A DNA stretch of 64,000 nucleotides from Flagellimonas aequoris (GCF_003584165.1 NZ_QXFJ01000023.1:372001-436000), one strand, 5' to 3'. Positions 1-9,491 are shown, counted from the first letter of the stretch. Translations and numbers: made by a program. Notes: generated from the sequence alone by a model not told the origin.

Positions 1-1216
1 GTTCCAGCTTATGTTGTTGCATGGTGAAACCACTTACCGCATAACGGTTGGCTCCTTGGTAAATGGTGGTTCCCCTACCTATTCTGCTATTCAGGATAAT
101 CTCAAAGTCATCGGCGAAAGGACGAATGTGAACAGCAAAATCCGCTTTTACACTTTCCGCTCCATAATCGGCCAAAACGGCTTCGTCATATCCCGTTCTT
201 GATACCACGGCAGAACCAACTGTTCCTGTGGGCAATCCAGCCGCCGCATCAAAATTCAACGTTGTTGATACCTCATCACCATAAACATTCAATCCGTTAT
301 AAGCTGGGTTGGAACGATCCGAACCCGGGTTGTTCAAATCCACAATGCTGTTGGCATGCCAATCCTCACCCGTCAATACAGAAAGATTGGCCTTTACGGC
401 AATCCTATCACTGAAGGCGTGTGCCGCCCTTACACCAAAATCCTTATAAAAATTGTTCCCAGCAGCATCCTGTACGGTTACCCCTCCCTTGAAATACGCA
501 CTGATTCCTTGAAAGTCAAAAGGGTTTTTACTGTTCATGAAAAGGATACCGTTGAAGGCACCTGCACCATAAAGTGCGGAAGAGGCACCAGGCAGGATCT
601 CAACACTCTGCACATCCAATTCGGACATCCCCACCAAGTTACCCAAAACAAAGTTCAATCCTGGCGCGGTATTGTCCATCCCATCTACCAATTGCAGGAA
701 CCTGTTGTTGGCAAAAGTGGCAAAACCCCTTGTGTTGATGGATTGGAATGTTAAACTGTTTGTGTTGATATCCACTCCTTTCAAATTTTGGAGTCCTCCA
801 TAAAAGGATTCGGCCGTAGTGTTCTTGATTTCTTTGAGACCGAATCGTTCCACAGAAACAGGCGATTCAAAAATACGTTCAGGTGTTCTGGAAGCCGAGA
901 TCACAATTTCATCCAATAAAGTATTGGCCTCTTTCAAGGTGATGGACAAAGTTTGGTTATTGGATGTTACGCTGGCCACAAAATCGGAGAAACCGATACT
1001 GGTAAAGCGCAATTGGAAGGGTGGTCGTTCCGAAGTGTTAAAGGTAAAGTTACCGTCGAAGTCCGTGGTGGTACCTTCTGCTTTACCTACCAAAACCACA
1101 TTGGCCCCTGGAATGGGCTCGTTATTTTCGTCAACTACTTTTCCCTGTATGGTGGTCTGGGCATAGGAGATAACACCTAGCAGCATCAGGGAAATGAACA
1201 TGAGTCTTTTCATCAT
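1..1216 (-). CDS. TonB-dependent receptor, N-terminal part (cut by window edge)
   Basis: The reverse strand is open from the ATG at 1216 (a second ATG follows at 1213) to the left edge, about 405 codons with no stop. The product begins with a signal peptide ending in SYAQ. A CarboxypepD_reg beta-sandwich follows at about residues 20-105 (GKVVDENNEPIPGANVVLVG), then a plug domain with DEIVISASRTPERI and a plug-like stretch GASSALYGAGAFNGILFM. This is the layout of outer-membrane TonB-dependent receptors that import siderophores, vitamins or glycans using proton-motive force. The barrel lies outside the window, so the substrate cannot be assigned. The plug resembles vitamin- or siderophore-type receptors more than SusC, because no SusD partner is visible on this side. 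Family assignment is firm. Confidence 0.93.
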   Translation of the reverse strand, partial: MMKRLMFISLMLLGVISYAQTTIQGKVVDENNEPIPGANVVLVGKAEGTTTDFDGNFTFNTSERPPFQLRFTSIGFSDFVASVTSNNQTLSITLKEANTLLDEIVISASRTPERIFESPVSVERFGLKEIKNTTAESFYGGLQNLKGVDINTNSLTFQSINTRGFATFANNRFLQLVDGMDNTAPGLNFVLGNLVGMSELDVQSVEILPGASSALYGAGAFNGILFMNSKNPFDFQGISAYFKGGVTVQDAAGNNFYKDFGVRAAHAFSDRIAVKANLSVLTGEDWHANSIVDLNNPGSDRSNPAYNGLNVYGDEVSTTLNFDAAAGLPTGTVGSAVVSRTGYDEAVLADYGAESVKADFAVHIRPFADDFEIILNSRIGRGTTIYQGANRYAVSGFTMQQHKLE

Positions 1217-1258
1217 CTATGGATTAGAGTTAATTTAGTTATATGTACAAGTCAAGTA

Positions 1259-1293
1259 ATGGAAATGGAAGATACATTATTTTCCATTTCCAT
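1259..1293. promoter_or_regulatory. Perfect 12-bp inverted repeat in the leader of the TonB receptor
   Basis: ATGGAAATGGAA at 1259-1270 is matched exactly by its reverse complement at 1282-1293, with an 11-base loop. It lies about 43 bases upstream of the receptor start and has no T-tract, so it does not look like a terminator. It could be an operator or a leader hairpin in the receptor mRNA. A near-consensus -7 box (CATATTTG, minus strand) lies just upstream of it. Confidence 0.5.
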
Positions 1294-1369
1294 GATACAA
1301 ATATGAAAAAAATTATGCGTGCATAATACTTTTTCGTTAAAAATCCATGAGATAATATACGTATTTAAT

Positions 1370-1395
1370 AAAAAAAGTGCCCAAATGGGCACTTT
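1370..1395 (-). terminator. Rho-independent terminator of glmS
   Basis: A 9-bp perfect stem (AAAGTGCCC / GGGCACTTT) with a four-base loop is followed on the minus strand by seven T. It lies 26 bases past the glmS stop. Confidence 0.9.
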
Positions 1396-1421
1396 CAAAT
1401 TTAATATCTTGATTTTTTAAG

Positions 1422-3269
1422 TTACTCCACAGTAACCGATTTTGCCAAATTCCTAGGCTGGTCCACATTACAACCCCTCATTACGGCAATATGATAAGAA
1501 AGCAACTGTAAAGGTATTGTTGTTAATAAGGGCGAAAGGCTTTCAGAAGTTTCAGGAACCTCTATGACATGGTCCGCCAATTCCTTAACAGATTGGTCAC
1601 CTTCCGTAACGATGGCAATGATCCGCCCCTTTCTGGACTTAATTTCCTGTATATTGCTGACCACCTTCTCGTAGTGTCCCTTTTTAGTGGCAATGACCAC
1701 TACGGGCATCTGCTCGTCTATCAAGGCAATGGGGCCGTGCTTCATTTCTGCAGCAGGGTATCCCTCGGCATGGATATAACTGATTTCTTTCAATTTAAGT
1801 GCTCCTTCCAAAGCCACCGGAAAATTATAACCCCTACCCAAATAAAGACAGTTAGGGGATTCTTTGTATATATAGGAGATTTCTTCCACCACAGGATTGG
1901 ACAACAAAGTCTTCTCCACTTTGGCCGGAATTCCCTCCAACTCTGCCAAATACTCATGATACTTGGATTGTGAAAGGGTTCCTTTTTCGTATGCCAGTTT
2001 TAGGGCAATCAAGGTCAATACCGTTATTTGGGTCGTGAATGCCTTGGTGGATGCCACTCCGATCTCGGGTCCGGCGTGGGTATAGGCACCGGCTTGGGTT
2101 TCCCTGGCTATGGATGAACCCACAACGTTACAGACCCCGAACACAAAAGCTCCCTTCTCCTTTGCCAGTTTAATGGCCGCCAAAGTATCAGCCGTTTCTC
2201 CAGATTGGGAGATGGCAATAAGCACGTCCTTTTCAGTGATGACGGGGTTTCTATATCTAAATTCAGAAGCATATTCGACCTCAACAGGTATACGGGCCAA
2301 ATCCTCAAAAATGTATTCGGCAACCAGCCCTGCGTGCCATGAGGTTCCACAGGCCACAATAATAATACGGTTGGCATTAAGGAATTTTTCCAAATTTTGG
2401 TCAATTCCCGCCATTTTTATGATTCCCTTATCAGCCAAAAGTCGCCCACGATACGTGTCCAGAATAGCCCTGGGTTGTTCATAGATTTCCTTGAGCATGA
2501 AATGGTCGTACCCCCCTTTTTCTATTTCCTCCAGGTTCAATTGGAGTTCCAAAATATTGGGATATGCTATGGCATCATCCTTGATCTTGCGTAATTTGAT
2601 TTCCTTACCAATACGCACAATGGCCATTTCCTCATCTTCCAAATACACTGCATTGTTCGTGTATTCGATAAATGGCGAAGCATCGGAAGCAATGAAGTAT
2701 TCGTTTTCTCCTATACCAATGGCCAAGGGACTTCCCAATTTGGCCACTACGATTTCATCTGGCTTGTTTCGATCAAAAACTGCAATGGCGTAAGCTCCAA
2801 CCACTTGGTTAAGCGCAATCTGGACCGCCTTACCCAGTTTAACCCCTTCCTTTTTCTTTATTTCTTCTATTAAGTTGACAAGCACTTCGGTATCAGTATC
2901 TGACTCAAAAGTGTATCCGCGTTTGATGAGTGCTTGTTTGATGGCATCATAATTTTCGATGATTCCATTATGGATAATGACCAAATCTCCAGAATTGGAA
3001 TAATGGGGGTGTGAATTGACATCGTTAGGAACACCGTGCGTAGCCCATCTAGTGTGGCCAATCCCCAACTTTCCGGATGTAGGAATTGATATTTCTGCCT
3101 TTTTCTTTAGATCCTCCACCTTTCCTTTTGTCTTGGAGAGATGGGTGTTTTCTCCATCGAACAGTGCTATTCCTGCACTATCATAACCTCGGTACTCCAA
3201 TCTCTGGAGTCCTTTAATAAGAATGGGATAGGCTTCCCGATGACCTATATAACCTACAATTCCACACAT
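1422..3269 (-). CDS. glmS: Glutamine--fructose-6-phosphate aminotransferase (isomerizing)
   Basis: Makes glucosamine-6-phosphate from fructose-6-phosphate and glutamine, the first step towards UDP-GlcNAc for peptidoglycan and lipid A. The 615 residues match the usual length of about 610. The protein starts MCGIVGYIG, so Cys2 is the N-terminal nucleophile after Met removal. The class II glutaminase domain covers about 1-230, with the conserved RLEYRGYDSAGIA and GHTRWATHG motifs. Two SIS sugar-isomerase domains follow, containing CGTSWHAG, SQSGETADT and the EGALKLKEISYIHAEG signature. It ends LAKSVTVE, as this family does. It has its own promoter upstream and a terminator downstream, so it is probably monocistronic. 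Its position next to DUF4270 and a GlgA-like gene on the same strand suggests an envelope/sugar neighbourhood. Confidence 0.98.
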   Translation of the reverse strand: MCGIVGYIGHREAYPILIKGLQRLEYRGYDSAGIALFDGENTHLSKTKGKVEDLKKKAEISIPTSGKLGIGHTRWATHGVPNDVNSHPHYSNSGDLVIIHNGIIENYDAIKQALIKRGYTFESDTDTEVLVNLIEEIKKKEGVKLGKAVQIALNQVVGAYAIAVFDRNKPDEIVVAKLGSPLAIGIGENEYFIASDASPFIEYTNNAVYLEDEEMAIVRIGKEIKLRKIKDDAIAYPNILELQLNLEEIEKGGYDHFMLKEIYEQPRAILDTYRGRLLADKGIIKMAGIDQNLEKFLNANRIIIVACGTSWHAGLVAEYIFEDLARIPVEVEYASEFRYRNPVITEKDVLIAISQSGETADTLAAIKLAKEKGAFVFGVCNVVGSSIARETQAGAYTHAGPEIGVASTKAFTTQITVLTLIALKLAYEKGTLSQSKYHEYLAELEGIPAKVEKTLLSNPVVEEISYIYKESPNCLYLGRGYNFPVALEGALKLKEISYIHAEGYPAAEMKHGPIALIDEQMPVVVIATKKGHYEKVVSNIQEIKSRKGRIIAIVTEGDQSVKELADHVIEVPETSESLSPLLTTIPLQLLSYHIAVMRGCNVDQPRNLAKSVTVE

Positions 3270-3316
3270 AAGCTTTTCTTTTAGTTAATGTCCACTATTG
3301 GGGGGTAAGTGGTCAT

Positions 3317-3324
3317 CAAATTTA
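3317..3324 (-). promoter_or_regulatory. Bacteroidota -7 promoter element for glmS
   Basis: TAAATTTG on the minus strand matches TAnnTTTG exactly. It lies 48 bases before the glmS ATG, giving a leader of about 40 nt. No clear -33 TTTG was seen. Confidence 0.5.
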
Positions 3325-3399
3325 TAATCTATACGTGTAAATTTATAAATATGGTTGTTTAAAACGATGAAAGTCCAGATTTCATCTATCAGCAGTATC

Positions 3400-5223
3400 T
3401 TAATTGGCCTCGGTATAAAATATTTCCAATTTCAACTTCTTGGCTTCTTCCCCTGCCTCCACATTACTACCATAAAGTATGGTTCCCAATGGACTTACGG
3501 TTGACATAACTGGATAGTACACTCCTTGCATACCACTGTCCACTGCCTCCCGAACATTGGGAAAACCAATATTTGAGGTCATGGTCAATGCCAATTTGGC
3601 ATTTGTGGAATCCCTTACAATAATGTTGTTGATGTGCTCGGTTATCCTTATAGTATATTTGATTCCCAGGTCATTTTCCTTTTCAAGGATTCCATCATGA
3701 TTAAGATAATACCTTAGGGGGTTCGTTGTTGTCGCCGTTGTGCCAATTTCATTAGACACATCATATAAAGGCATACTTGTCTCTCCATTGTACAAATACA
3801 ATCTTGGTGGTTCCACTAGCTCTCCTGCCATATCCAAGGTTTCCCTATCCACATAAAACACCAAGTTGGCCTCATTGATCACCCACTTTTTGGATTTGAT
3901 CTGATTGATAATCTCTGCTCCGCCGTTTTCAGCTTCGTCAAACAATCTGATCTCTGCCAGGGTAACTCCTCCTTTCACATAGATCCTGGAAGCGTTTTCC
4001 CCATTATCCAAAGCACTGGCAATATCCGACGGAAGCACTTCATTTTCAAATACGTTGACTGCATTTCCAACAATTCCGGTTGTGCTGTTGCTTGTCAACA
4101 AACTCAGCACAAAATTCTTTTCGGCCGTTACAGTATCCTCGGCTTCGGTATCATAATCCTGATACTCATAAGTAATGGTAATATTGGCTTCGGTCAAATT
4201 CAACAGGAACATCAGTTCATCCATGCCGGTTCCCGTGAGATAGATTCCTCTGAGAAAATTTTTAAAGTTGGACTGATTCAACAACTCAGCTTCCCCCTCT
4301 TTATCCAAAATGTTCTGTTGAAAAAAATCCTTATCCAATGGTACGCGTATCCCAGGATTGAGTCTAGTGTCCACTTGGGTAGATTCGTCCACATCCTCCG
4401 TATCTGGGTCATCTTCCTTGAAGAAAAGGATATCTTCATTATTGATGGTCACCTCTCCGTTGAAAAGGGTTTCCCCTATAAAAGCTGAAAAATCTTGGTT
4501 GGAATAGTACTCTTGGGCCTCTTCAAAGCCCGTATTGGGATCCAAATCCCGAAGAAAGTAGTTCGATCTTGAAACAGTCAGGTTAAAGGTCTTGGTCCTA
4601 TCCCCATAAATACTATCCAAGTCGAATCGTTTTGGGTAGCTATTGGCCACAAAGTTGTCGCCAGTTCCATCCTCATTGGGGTCAAATGGATTGGAACCTA
4701 GAATTCTTTCTTGGTTATCCGTTACACCATCACCATCCCAATCGGAGTTGGGGTCGTTTACATCATCCCCACTTTCAAACTCATCATCCACACCATCCCC
4801 GTCGCTATCGGCAGAAGGTGGCAATTGAAAAGGAATGTACAAATATACCTCCTTTACGGTCTCGTTTTCCACAACAGTAGATGCACTGTCATCCGTTTCT
4901 GCCTTGTCTTCAGAGGCTTGGGACAAATCCCCAAAAGTAACCGGGGTGCCGGGCAAATTGAGCTGCGATATAATGCTAGCTTTCCTCTTTCCATACACGG
5001 GATCGTTATACGTTCCCAACTGGTATAATGGCAATTTATTGGTCTGCACGGCCGTAATGCCTTTGTTAAAGGCAAAAACATCATATTCTACCTTCCCTGT
5101 GGTAAAGGGCTCTCCCGAAACCACTCCTTCGCCAATGGTATCCAACTCATCATCACAAGAAGCCATCAGTAGAAACAAAGTTCCAACCATGGCCGAAACT
5201 TTAAAGATCTTGGAAAATCTCAT
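3400..5223 (-). CDS. DUF4270 family lipoprotein with calcium-type DxDxDG repeats
   Basis: A 607-residue exported lipoprotein with the lipobox LLMASC near residue 23, so it is probably membrane anchored. The overall sequence looks like DUF4270, a large Bacteroidota-specific family of unknown function. At about residues 138-190 it carries two acidic [14 protein letters not shown] / [12 protein letters not shown] stretches, typical of thrombospondin type 3-like calcium-binding loops. The rest is beta-rich. The start is 5 bases past the stop of the GlgA-like gene, so the two are almost surely co-transcribed. That linkage hints at a role in polysaccharide or surface biology. This is an inference from position only. 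Confidence 0.85.
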   Translation of the reverse strand: MRFSKIFKVSAMVGTLFLLMASCDDELDTIGEGVVSGEPFTTGKVEYDVFAFNKGITAVQTNKLPLYQLGTYNDPVYGKRKASIISQLNLPGTPVTFGDLSQASEDKAETDDSASTVVENETVKEVYLYIPFQLPPSADSDGDGVDDEFESGDDVNDPNSDWDGDGVTDNQERILGSNPFDPNEDGTGDNFVANSYPKRFDLDSIYGDRTKTFNLTVSRSNYFLRDLDPNTGFEEAQEYYSNQDFSAFIGETLFNGEVTINNEDILFFKEDDPDTEDVDESTQVDTRLNPGIRVPLDKDFFQQNILDKEGEAELLNQSNFKNFLRGIYLTGTGMDELMFLLNLTEANITITYEYQDYDTEAEDTVTAEKNFVLSLLTSNSTTGIVGNAVNVFENEVLPSDIASALDNGENASRIYVKGGVTLAEIRLFDEAENGGAEIINQIKSKKWVINEANLVFYVDRETLDMAGELVEPPRLYLYNGETSMPLYDVSNEIGTTATTTNPLRYYLNHDGILEKENDLGIKYTIRITEHINNIIVRDSTNAKLALTMTSNIGFPNVREAVDSGMQGVYYPVMSTVSPLGTILYGSNVEAGEEAKKLKLEIFYTEAN

Positions 5224-5228
5224 GCAAT

Positions 5229-6038
5229 TTATTTTAAAACCTCTGTTTTATAGAAATTAGTGTATGCCTCTTCCGCTTCTTGCAGCGTAACGTAGGGCAG
5301 AACAGGTTTGGAAAGATTGTCGATATACTCCTTTAAATCCCCCTCCAATTCATCCGAGGCTAAAATAACAGCATCGGAATGATCTACGGCAACCTTTAAC
5401 AAATTATTATAGTCGGGCTGCACCAGAGCCGAGATTTCATCTTTATCAATACCATCAAAAGCAATTTTGTTGATCATTTCCATATCTAGGTTCCCCTCAA
5501 AACCTTTACCATATACGGAGGTCACGATCCTGCTGTCTGCGAACAAAGGTTCATCGGAGTAATATTTTCGTAGATAAAGCGGCAATAAAGAGGCCATCCA
5601 ACCGTGTACGTGGATAATATCCGGTGACCAGTTCAATTTTTTGACGGTCTCCACTACGCCCTTGGCAAAGAAAATAGCACGCTCATCGTTGTCAGGGAAA
5701 AGATTTCCTTCCGAATCCCTAAAAGTGGCCTTCCGCTTAAAATATTCATCATTGTCAATAAAATAAACCTGGATCCGTTCCCTAGGAATGGACGCTACCT
5801 TAATGATTAAGGGCATGTCCATGTCATTAATGACCAGGTTCATCCCGGATAAACGTATTACCTCATGTAATTGATGCCTTCTTTCATTGATATTCCCGTA
5901 CCTTGGCATAAAAATCCGTATTTGCCCCCCGCTGCTATTGACCATTCGTGGCGCTTCGTACGACATTAAGGAAACTGGATTCTCTGGGAGGTATGGGACT
6001 AATTCAGAAGATACAAACAATACCTTTTTACCATTCAT
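5229..6038 (-). CDS. Glycogen/starch synthase-like protein, N-terminal GT5 domain only
   Basis: About 269 residues beginning [20 protein letters not shown], like the N-terminal ADP-glucose-binding Rossmann half of Glg[15 protein letters not shown] corresponds to the conserved H-x-H-D-W region of GT5 enzymes. Full GlgA is about 470-490 residues. The C-terminal GT-B half is absent, so this single-domain form may not polymerise glucose. Annotators usually call such proteins glycogen/starch synthase in flavobacteria. An in-frame ATG at 6077 exists, but a perfect -7 promoter box at 6075-6082 overlaps it, so the start at 6038 is preferred. It forms an operon with DUF4270 and is transcribed divergently from panC. 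Confidence 0.82.
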   Translation of the reverse strand: MNGKKVLFVSSELVPYLPENPVSLMSYEAPRMVNSSGGQIRIFMPRYGNINERRHQLHEVIRLSGMNLVINDMDMPLIIKVASIPRERIQVYFIDNDEYFKRKATFRDSEGNLFPDNDERAIFFAKGVVETVKKLNWSPDIIHVHGWMASLLPLYLRKYYSDEPLFADSRIVTSVYGKGFEGNLDMEMINKIAFDGIDKDEISALVQPDYNNLLKVAVDHSDAVILASDELEGDLKEYIDNLSKPVLPYVTLQEAEEAYTNFYKTEVLK

Positions 6039-6074
6039 AAACACTTTCTTTTGTTTATCTGAAAAACGTAGCTG

Positions 6075-6082
6075 CAAAAGTA
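6075..6082 (-). promoter_or_regulatory. -7 promoter element for the GlgA-like/DUF4270 operon
   Basis: TACTTTTG on the minus strand matches TAnnTTTG exactly and lies 36 bases before the ATG at 6038. It also excludes the upstream ATG at 6077 as the start. Confidence 0.6.
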
Positions 6083-6113
6083 CAAAAATTATGCTGATTA
6101 CCAGTATTTATAG

Positions 6114-6121
6114 TATTTTTG
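6114..6121 (+). promoter_or_regulatory. -7 promoter element for panC
   Basis: TATTTTTG matches TAnnTTTG exactly, 19 bases before the panC ATG. It is back to back with the promoter of the divergent GlgA-like operon. Confidence 0.6.
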
Positions 6122-6140
6122 CACGCCTTTAAACCTTGAG

Positions 6141-6989
6141 ATGCATTTATTTGACCGCAAAAAGGAGCTTGTTTCGTACCTGGAAGGGGAACGAAAAAAA
6201 AACCGTACCATAGGCCTTGTACCCACCATGGGGGCCTTGCACACGGGGCATATCTCCTTGGTCAAAAAAGCACTTTCGGAAAATGATTTGGTCGTGGTGA
6301 GCATTTTTGTGAACCCTACCCAATTTGATAAAAAAGATGATCTTGAAAAATATCCCAGAAGTTTGGAAAGGGATATCGATCTCTTGAAAACCGTATCCAA
6401 AAAAATTGTGGTCTTTGCCCCGACCGTGGATGAGATCTATGGCGGTCACGTAAAATCGGAATCCTATGAGTTCGATGGGCTGGACAAGGTCATGGAAGGG
6501 GAATTTAGGGCCGGGCATTTTAATGGGGTCGGGACCATTGTAGAGCTTTTGCTCAGAACCGTGGCCCCTAACAAAGCCTATTTTGGCGAAAAGGATTTTC
6601 AGCAGTTGCAGATTATCAGGAAAATGGCCGAGATCAAAAAACTCCCCTATACCATTATCGGCTGCCCCATTGAAAGGGAACCGCACGGATTGGCCATGAG
6701 TTCCCGTAATGAAAGGCTATCCAAAACGACTAGGGAACAGGCAGGGTTTATCCATGAAACCCTTCAGGCAACCAAATCAAAATTTGGCACGGAAAGTGCA
6801 ACAACCATCGCGGATTGGGTAAAATCCGAATTTGAAAAAAATCCTGCGTTCAACCTGGAGTATTTCGAGATAACCGACGAGGCTACCTTGACCCCCATGT
6901 TAAAAAAACAGGACAACCAAAAATACAGGGCGTTTATTGCCGTTTATGCAGACGGAGTTCGCTTAATTGATAATCTAAGATTGAATTGA
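6141..6989 (+). CDS. panC: Pantoate--beta-alanine ligase
   Basis: Joins pantoate and beta-alanine with ATP to give pantothenate, the precursor of coenzyme A. The 282 residues are normal for PanC. The nucleotidyltransferase motifs are all visible: VPTMGALHTGH (the HIGH-type motif), FVNPTQFD, the GVGTIV segment and PNKAYFGEKDFQQLQI. The KMSKS-like loop appears as LAMSSRNERLS. It is the first gene of a panC-panD-flippase operon. PanD, which supplies beta-alanine, follows 12 bases downstream, so the two steps are made together. Confidence 0.98.
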   Translation: MHLFDRKKELVSYLEGERKKNRTIGLVPTMGALHTGHISLVKKALSENDLVVVSIFVNPTQFDKKDDLEKYPRSLERDIDLLKTVSKKIVVFAPTVDEIYGGHVKSESYEFDGLDKVMEGEFRAGHFNGVGTIVELLLRTVAPNKAYFGEKDFQQLQIIRKMAEIKKLPYTIIGCPIEREPHGLAMSSRNERLSKTTREQAGFIHETLQATKSKFGTESATTIADWVKSEFEKNPAFNLEYFEITDEATLTPMLKKQDNQKYRAFIAVYADGVRLIDNLRLN

Positions 6990-6997
6990 TAATTTTG
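6990..6997 (+). promoter_or_regulatory. Possible internal -7 element right before panD
   Basis: TAATTTTG matches TAnnTTTG exactly but ends only 4 bases before the panD ATG. If active it would give a leaderless or near-leaderless panD mRNA. It may equally be chance sequence between two operon genes. Confidence 0.25.
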
Positions 6998-7001
6998 CAC
7001 C

Positions 7002-7352
7002 ATGCAAGTAGAAGTTGTAAAATCTAAAATTCACAGGGTAAAGGTAACCGGCGCCGACCTTAATTATATTGGAAGCATCACCATTGACGAGGACCTGATG
7101 GATGCCGCCAACATTATTAGGGGCGAAAAGGTACAGATCGTAAACAACAATAACGGTGAACGATTGGAAACCTATGCCATTCCCGGGCCAAGAGGTTCTG
7201 GGGAACTTACCCTGAACGGTGCCGCCGCCAGAAAAGTGGCCGTTGGCGACGTGTTGATCCTGATCACATATGCTTGGATGGACATTGAGGAGGCGAAAGT
7301 CTTCAATCCAGCATTGGTCTTCCCGAACGAAGCCACCAATTTACTCAACTAG
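7002..7352 (+). CDS. panD: Aspartate 1-decarboxylase (pyruvoyl-dependent)
   Basis: Converts L-aspartate to beta-alanine for pantothenate synthesis. The 116-residue proenzyme is of standard length. It cleaves itself at a Gly-Ser bond, and the expected site is Gly24-Ser25 in [12 protein letters not shown]; Ser25 becomes the pyruvoyl group. Lys9, Tyr22 and Arg/Thr positions around [12 protein letters not shown] also match the family, as does [13 protein letters not shown]. It follows panC by 12 bases, and the next gene starts 2 bases after its stop, so all three form one operon. Confidence 0.98.
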   Translation: MQVEVVKSKIHRVKVTGADLNYIGSITIDEDLMDAANIIRGEKVQIVNNNNGERLETYAIPGPRGSGELTLNGAAARKVAVGDVLILITYAWMDIEEAKVFNPALVFPNEATNLLN

Positions 7353-7354
7353 TC

Positions 7355-8320
7355 TTGGGCAAATCCCTTAAAAAATTCCTGAAGATTTTTGTTCCCATTG
7401 CCTTTGGGCTCTTTTTGGTGTGGTATTCCTATAACTCCACCACGCCCGAAGAACGAAAGGAAATCATCCATTATATTTCCAATGCAAGCCCCTTCTGGGT
7501 GAGCATATCGGTGATCATTGGAATTTTAAGCCATGTTTCCAGGGCCATCCGTTGGAATTATCTTTTGGAACCCATGGGCTACAAACCCAAGATCATCAAC
7601 AATGTGTTCATAGTCCTGATCTCCTATTTTGCCAATTTGGGCATTCCCAGATCGGGAGAATTTTTAAGGGCCACGGCATTGACCACCTATGAAGGCGTCC
7701 CCTTTGAAAAAGGTTTCGGCACTATCGTTACGGAAAGGGTCATCGATCTTTTGATGTTGTTGCTTATCATTATGGTCACCTTGGGGCTGCAGACCGATAT
7801 TATCCTGTCTTTTTTGGAAGAAAAAGGGGTCAACCTGATTGGTGCCGCAGGAATTTTGACCGTGGGTATCGTTGGACTTTTTATAGGAACATACATCATC
7901 CGAAGGTCCAAATCTCCTTTTGCCAATAAATTGAAATCTTTCTTGAATGGCTTGCTGGATGGCGTGCTCAGCGTCTTCAAAATGAAGAAAAAATGGCCGT
8001 TCATTTTTCATACCCTCTTCATTTGGGCTGCCTATTTTGGCATGTTCTGGGTCATCAAGTATACCGTAACCGAAACCATCCCACTTTCCTTGAGCGAACT
8101 CTTGGTCGGGTTCGTATTTGGTGCCTTCGCCATGTCTACCACCAATGGGGGAATCGGCCTCTATCCCATTGCAGTAAGTGCGGCATTGGGCATTTATGGA
8201 ATCTCTTCCGTTTCTGGCGATGCTTTTGGTTGGATCATGTGGATCGCGCAGACCTTAATGGTGGTCATCTTCGGTACAATATCCTTCATAGTATTACCGT
8301 TATTGAATAGAAATCGGTAA
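7355..8320 (+). CDS. Lysylphosphatidylglycerol-synthase-type membrane protein (flippase-like, COG0392)
   Basis: A 321-residue integral membrane protein with about eight hydrophobic helices. It has the motifs of the LPG_synthase_TM/UPF0104 family: SHVSRAIRWNYLL near residue 65, NLGIPRSGEFLRATAL, TIVTERVIDLLMLL, and FGAFAMSTTNGGIGLYPIAV near the C-terminus. The family includes the flippase half of MprF and glycan-lipid transport proteins; here there is no synthase domain, so a lipid or polyprenyl-linked substrate is likely but unknown. The start is a TTG two bases after the panD stop, and no later ATG keeps the first helix. That implies translation coupled to panD. Exact substrate is not deducible. 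Confidence 0.85.
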   Translation: MGKSLKKFLKIFVPIAFGLFLVWYSYNSTTPEERKEIIHYISNASPFWVSISVIIGILSHVSRAIRWNYLLEPMGYKPKIINNVFIVLISYFANLGIPRSGEFLRATALTTYEGVPFEKGFGTIVTERVIDLLMLLLIIMVTLGLQTDIILSFLEEKGVNLIGAAGILTVGIVGLFIGTYIIRRSKSPFANKLKSFLNGLLDGVLSVFKMKKKWPFIFHTLFIWAAYFGMFWVIKYTVTETIPLSLSELLVGFVFGAFAMSTTNGGIGLYPIAVSAALGIYGISSVSGDAFGWIMWIAQTLMVVIFGTISFIVLPLLNRNR

Positions 8321-8345
8321 ACCCCGACCACCTAAATCTTAACCA

Positions 8346-9491
8346 ATGAAAAAACGGCTGTTAGTTGTTTTAATAGGCTTGTTGGGCCTGAAACTTGGTG
8401 CCCAAGTCAAAAAGGAGATTTTTGAATCCTTCAAACTACAGGAGAGAAGGAATGTTTCCTATTATTTTCCCGAGGACTATTCCGAAGAAAAAACATATCC
8501 CCTTTTGGTGGTTTTGGATGCCGAGTACTTGTTCGACCTTGTGGTTGCCAACGCCAAGTTCCAAAGCCGAATGGACCGCATGCCGGAAGTGATCATTGTG
8601 GGTGTGGATCAAGGAAAAAATGATATCCGACAAGAAGATTGTGCCTATGATGAACAATCGGGACTACCGACCGAAAAAGGAAAAATGTTCTACGAATTTT
8701 TGGGCACGGAACTTATTCCCTATTTGGCGACGACATACAAAGTAGCACCCTTCAAAATGTTCATCGGCTATGACATTACGGCCAATTTTGGCAATTACTT
8801 TCTGTTCAAGGACAAGTCCTTTTTCAATGCTTATGTGAGCATTTCACCCATATTTGCCCCCGAAATGGAAAATAGGGTCCCTGAAAGATTATCAGCCCTA
8901 GACCAAGTCATTTTTTACAATGTGATCGTAGAAAAGGAAGCTTCGGACGATAGGCAGCGAATCCTTCAAATGAACCACAGTATCAATTCCATCACCAAGG
9001 AATCCCTGCATTATTTCTTTGATGAATATGAGCATGCAGACCATGTTTCCATCGCGGCCTATGGTATAACCAAGGCTTTTGACAATGTGTTCAAAATCTT
9101 CAGGCCCATTAGTCCAAAGGAGTACAAGACCAGCATCCTGACATCCACCGAACCAGCCTTTAAATATCTGGAGGACCGATATACCATGATCGAGGACCTC
9201 TTCGGTTTTTCCAAGCCTGTGGAACTGAACGATATTATGGCCATTTATGCCGCTTGCAGGAAAAAGGAGGATTATGAATCCCTTAAACCGTTGGCGGAAC
9301 TTTGCAAGAAACAATATCCTGATACCATGATGGGTTTTTATTTTGAAGGGGAATATTATGAGCAGATCGGAGAGCCCAAGAAAGCTTTCAAGACCTTCGA
9401 AAAAGCCTTCCAAATGGAGGAAATCGATTTCTTGACCAAGGATATGGCCCTTGAAAAAATTGATGCCCTTAAAGCAGATTTTGGGTATTAG
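8346..9491 (+). CDS. Exported alpha/beta-hydrolase esterase (esterase D/IroE type) with C-terminal TPR
   Basis: 381 residues. A signal peptide (MKKRLLVVLIGLLGLKLGAQ) is followed by a putative-esterase fold (PF00756) at about 25-270. Visible features are RRNVSYYFPEDYSEEKTYPLLVVLDAEYLF, MPEVIIVGV and YDEYEHADHVS, whose His fits the catalytic-acid/His region. The usual nucleophile motif GxSxG appears altered, as GYDITANFG, so Ser is replaced by Asp. That raises the possibility of a non-catalytic or changed enzyme. The C-terminal 100 residues look like one or two tetratricopeptide repeats (GEYYEQIGEPKKAFKTFEKAF). Related proteins hydrolyse siderophore or carbohydrate esters. It starts 25 bases after the flippase gene. 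Confidence 0.75.
   Translation: MKKRLLVVLIGLLGLKLGAQVKKEIFESFKLQERRNVSYYFPEDYSEEKTYPLLVVLDAEYLFDLVVANAKFQSRMDRMPEVIIVGVDQGKNDIRQEDCAYDEQSGLPTEKGKMFYEFLGTELIPYLATTYKVAPFKMFIGYDITANFGNYFLFKDKSFFNAYVSISPIFAPEMENRVPERLSALDQVIFYNVIVEKEASDDRQRILQMNHSINSITKESLHYFFDEYEHADHVSIAAYGITKAFDNVFKIFRPISPKEYKTSILTSTEPAFKYLEDRYTMIEDLFGFSKPVELNDIMAIYAACRKKEDYESLKPLAELCKKQYPDTMMGFYFEGEYYEQIGEPKKAFKTFEKAFQMEEIDFLTKDMALEKIDALKADFGY

Noticed and set aside
4632..4880. Plus-strand frames rich in His/Pro/Ser opposite the DUF4270 gene
   Set aside because: Shadows created by the DxDxDG repeats on the minus strand.
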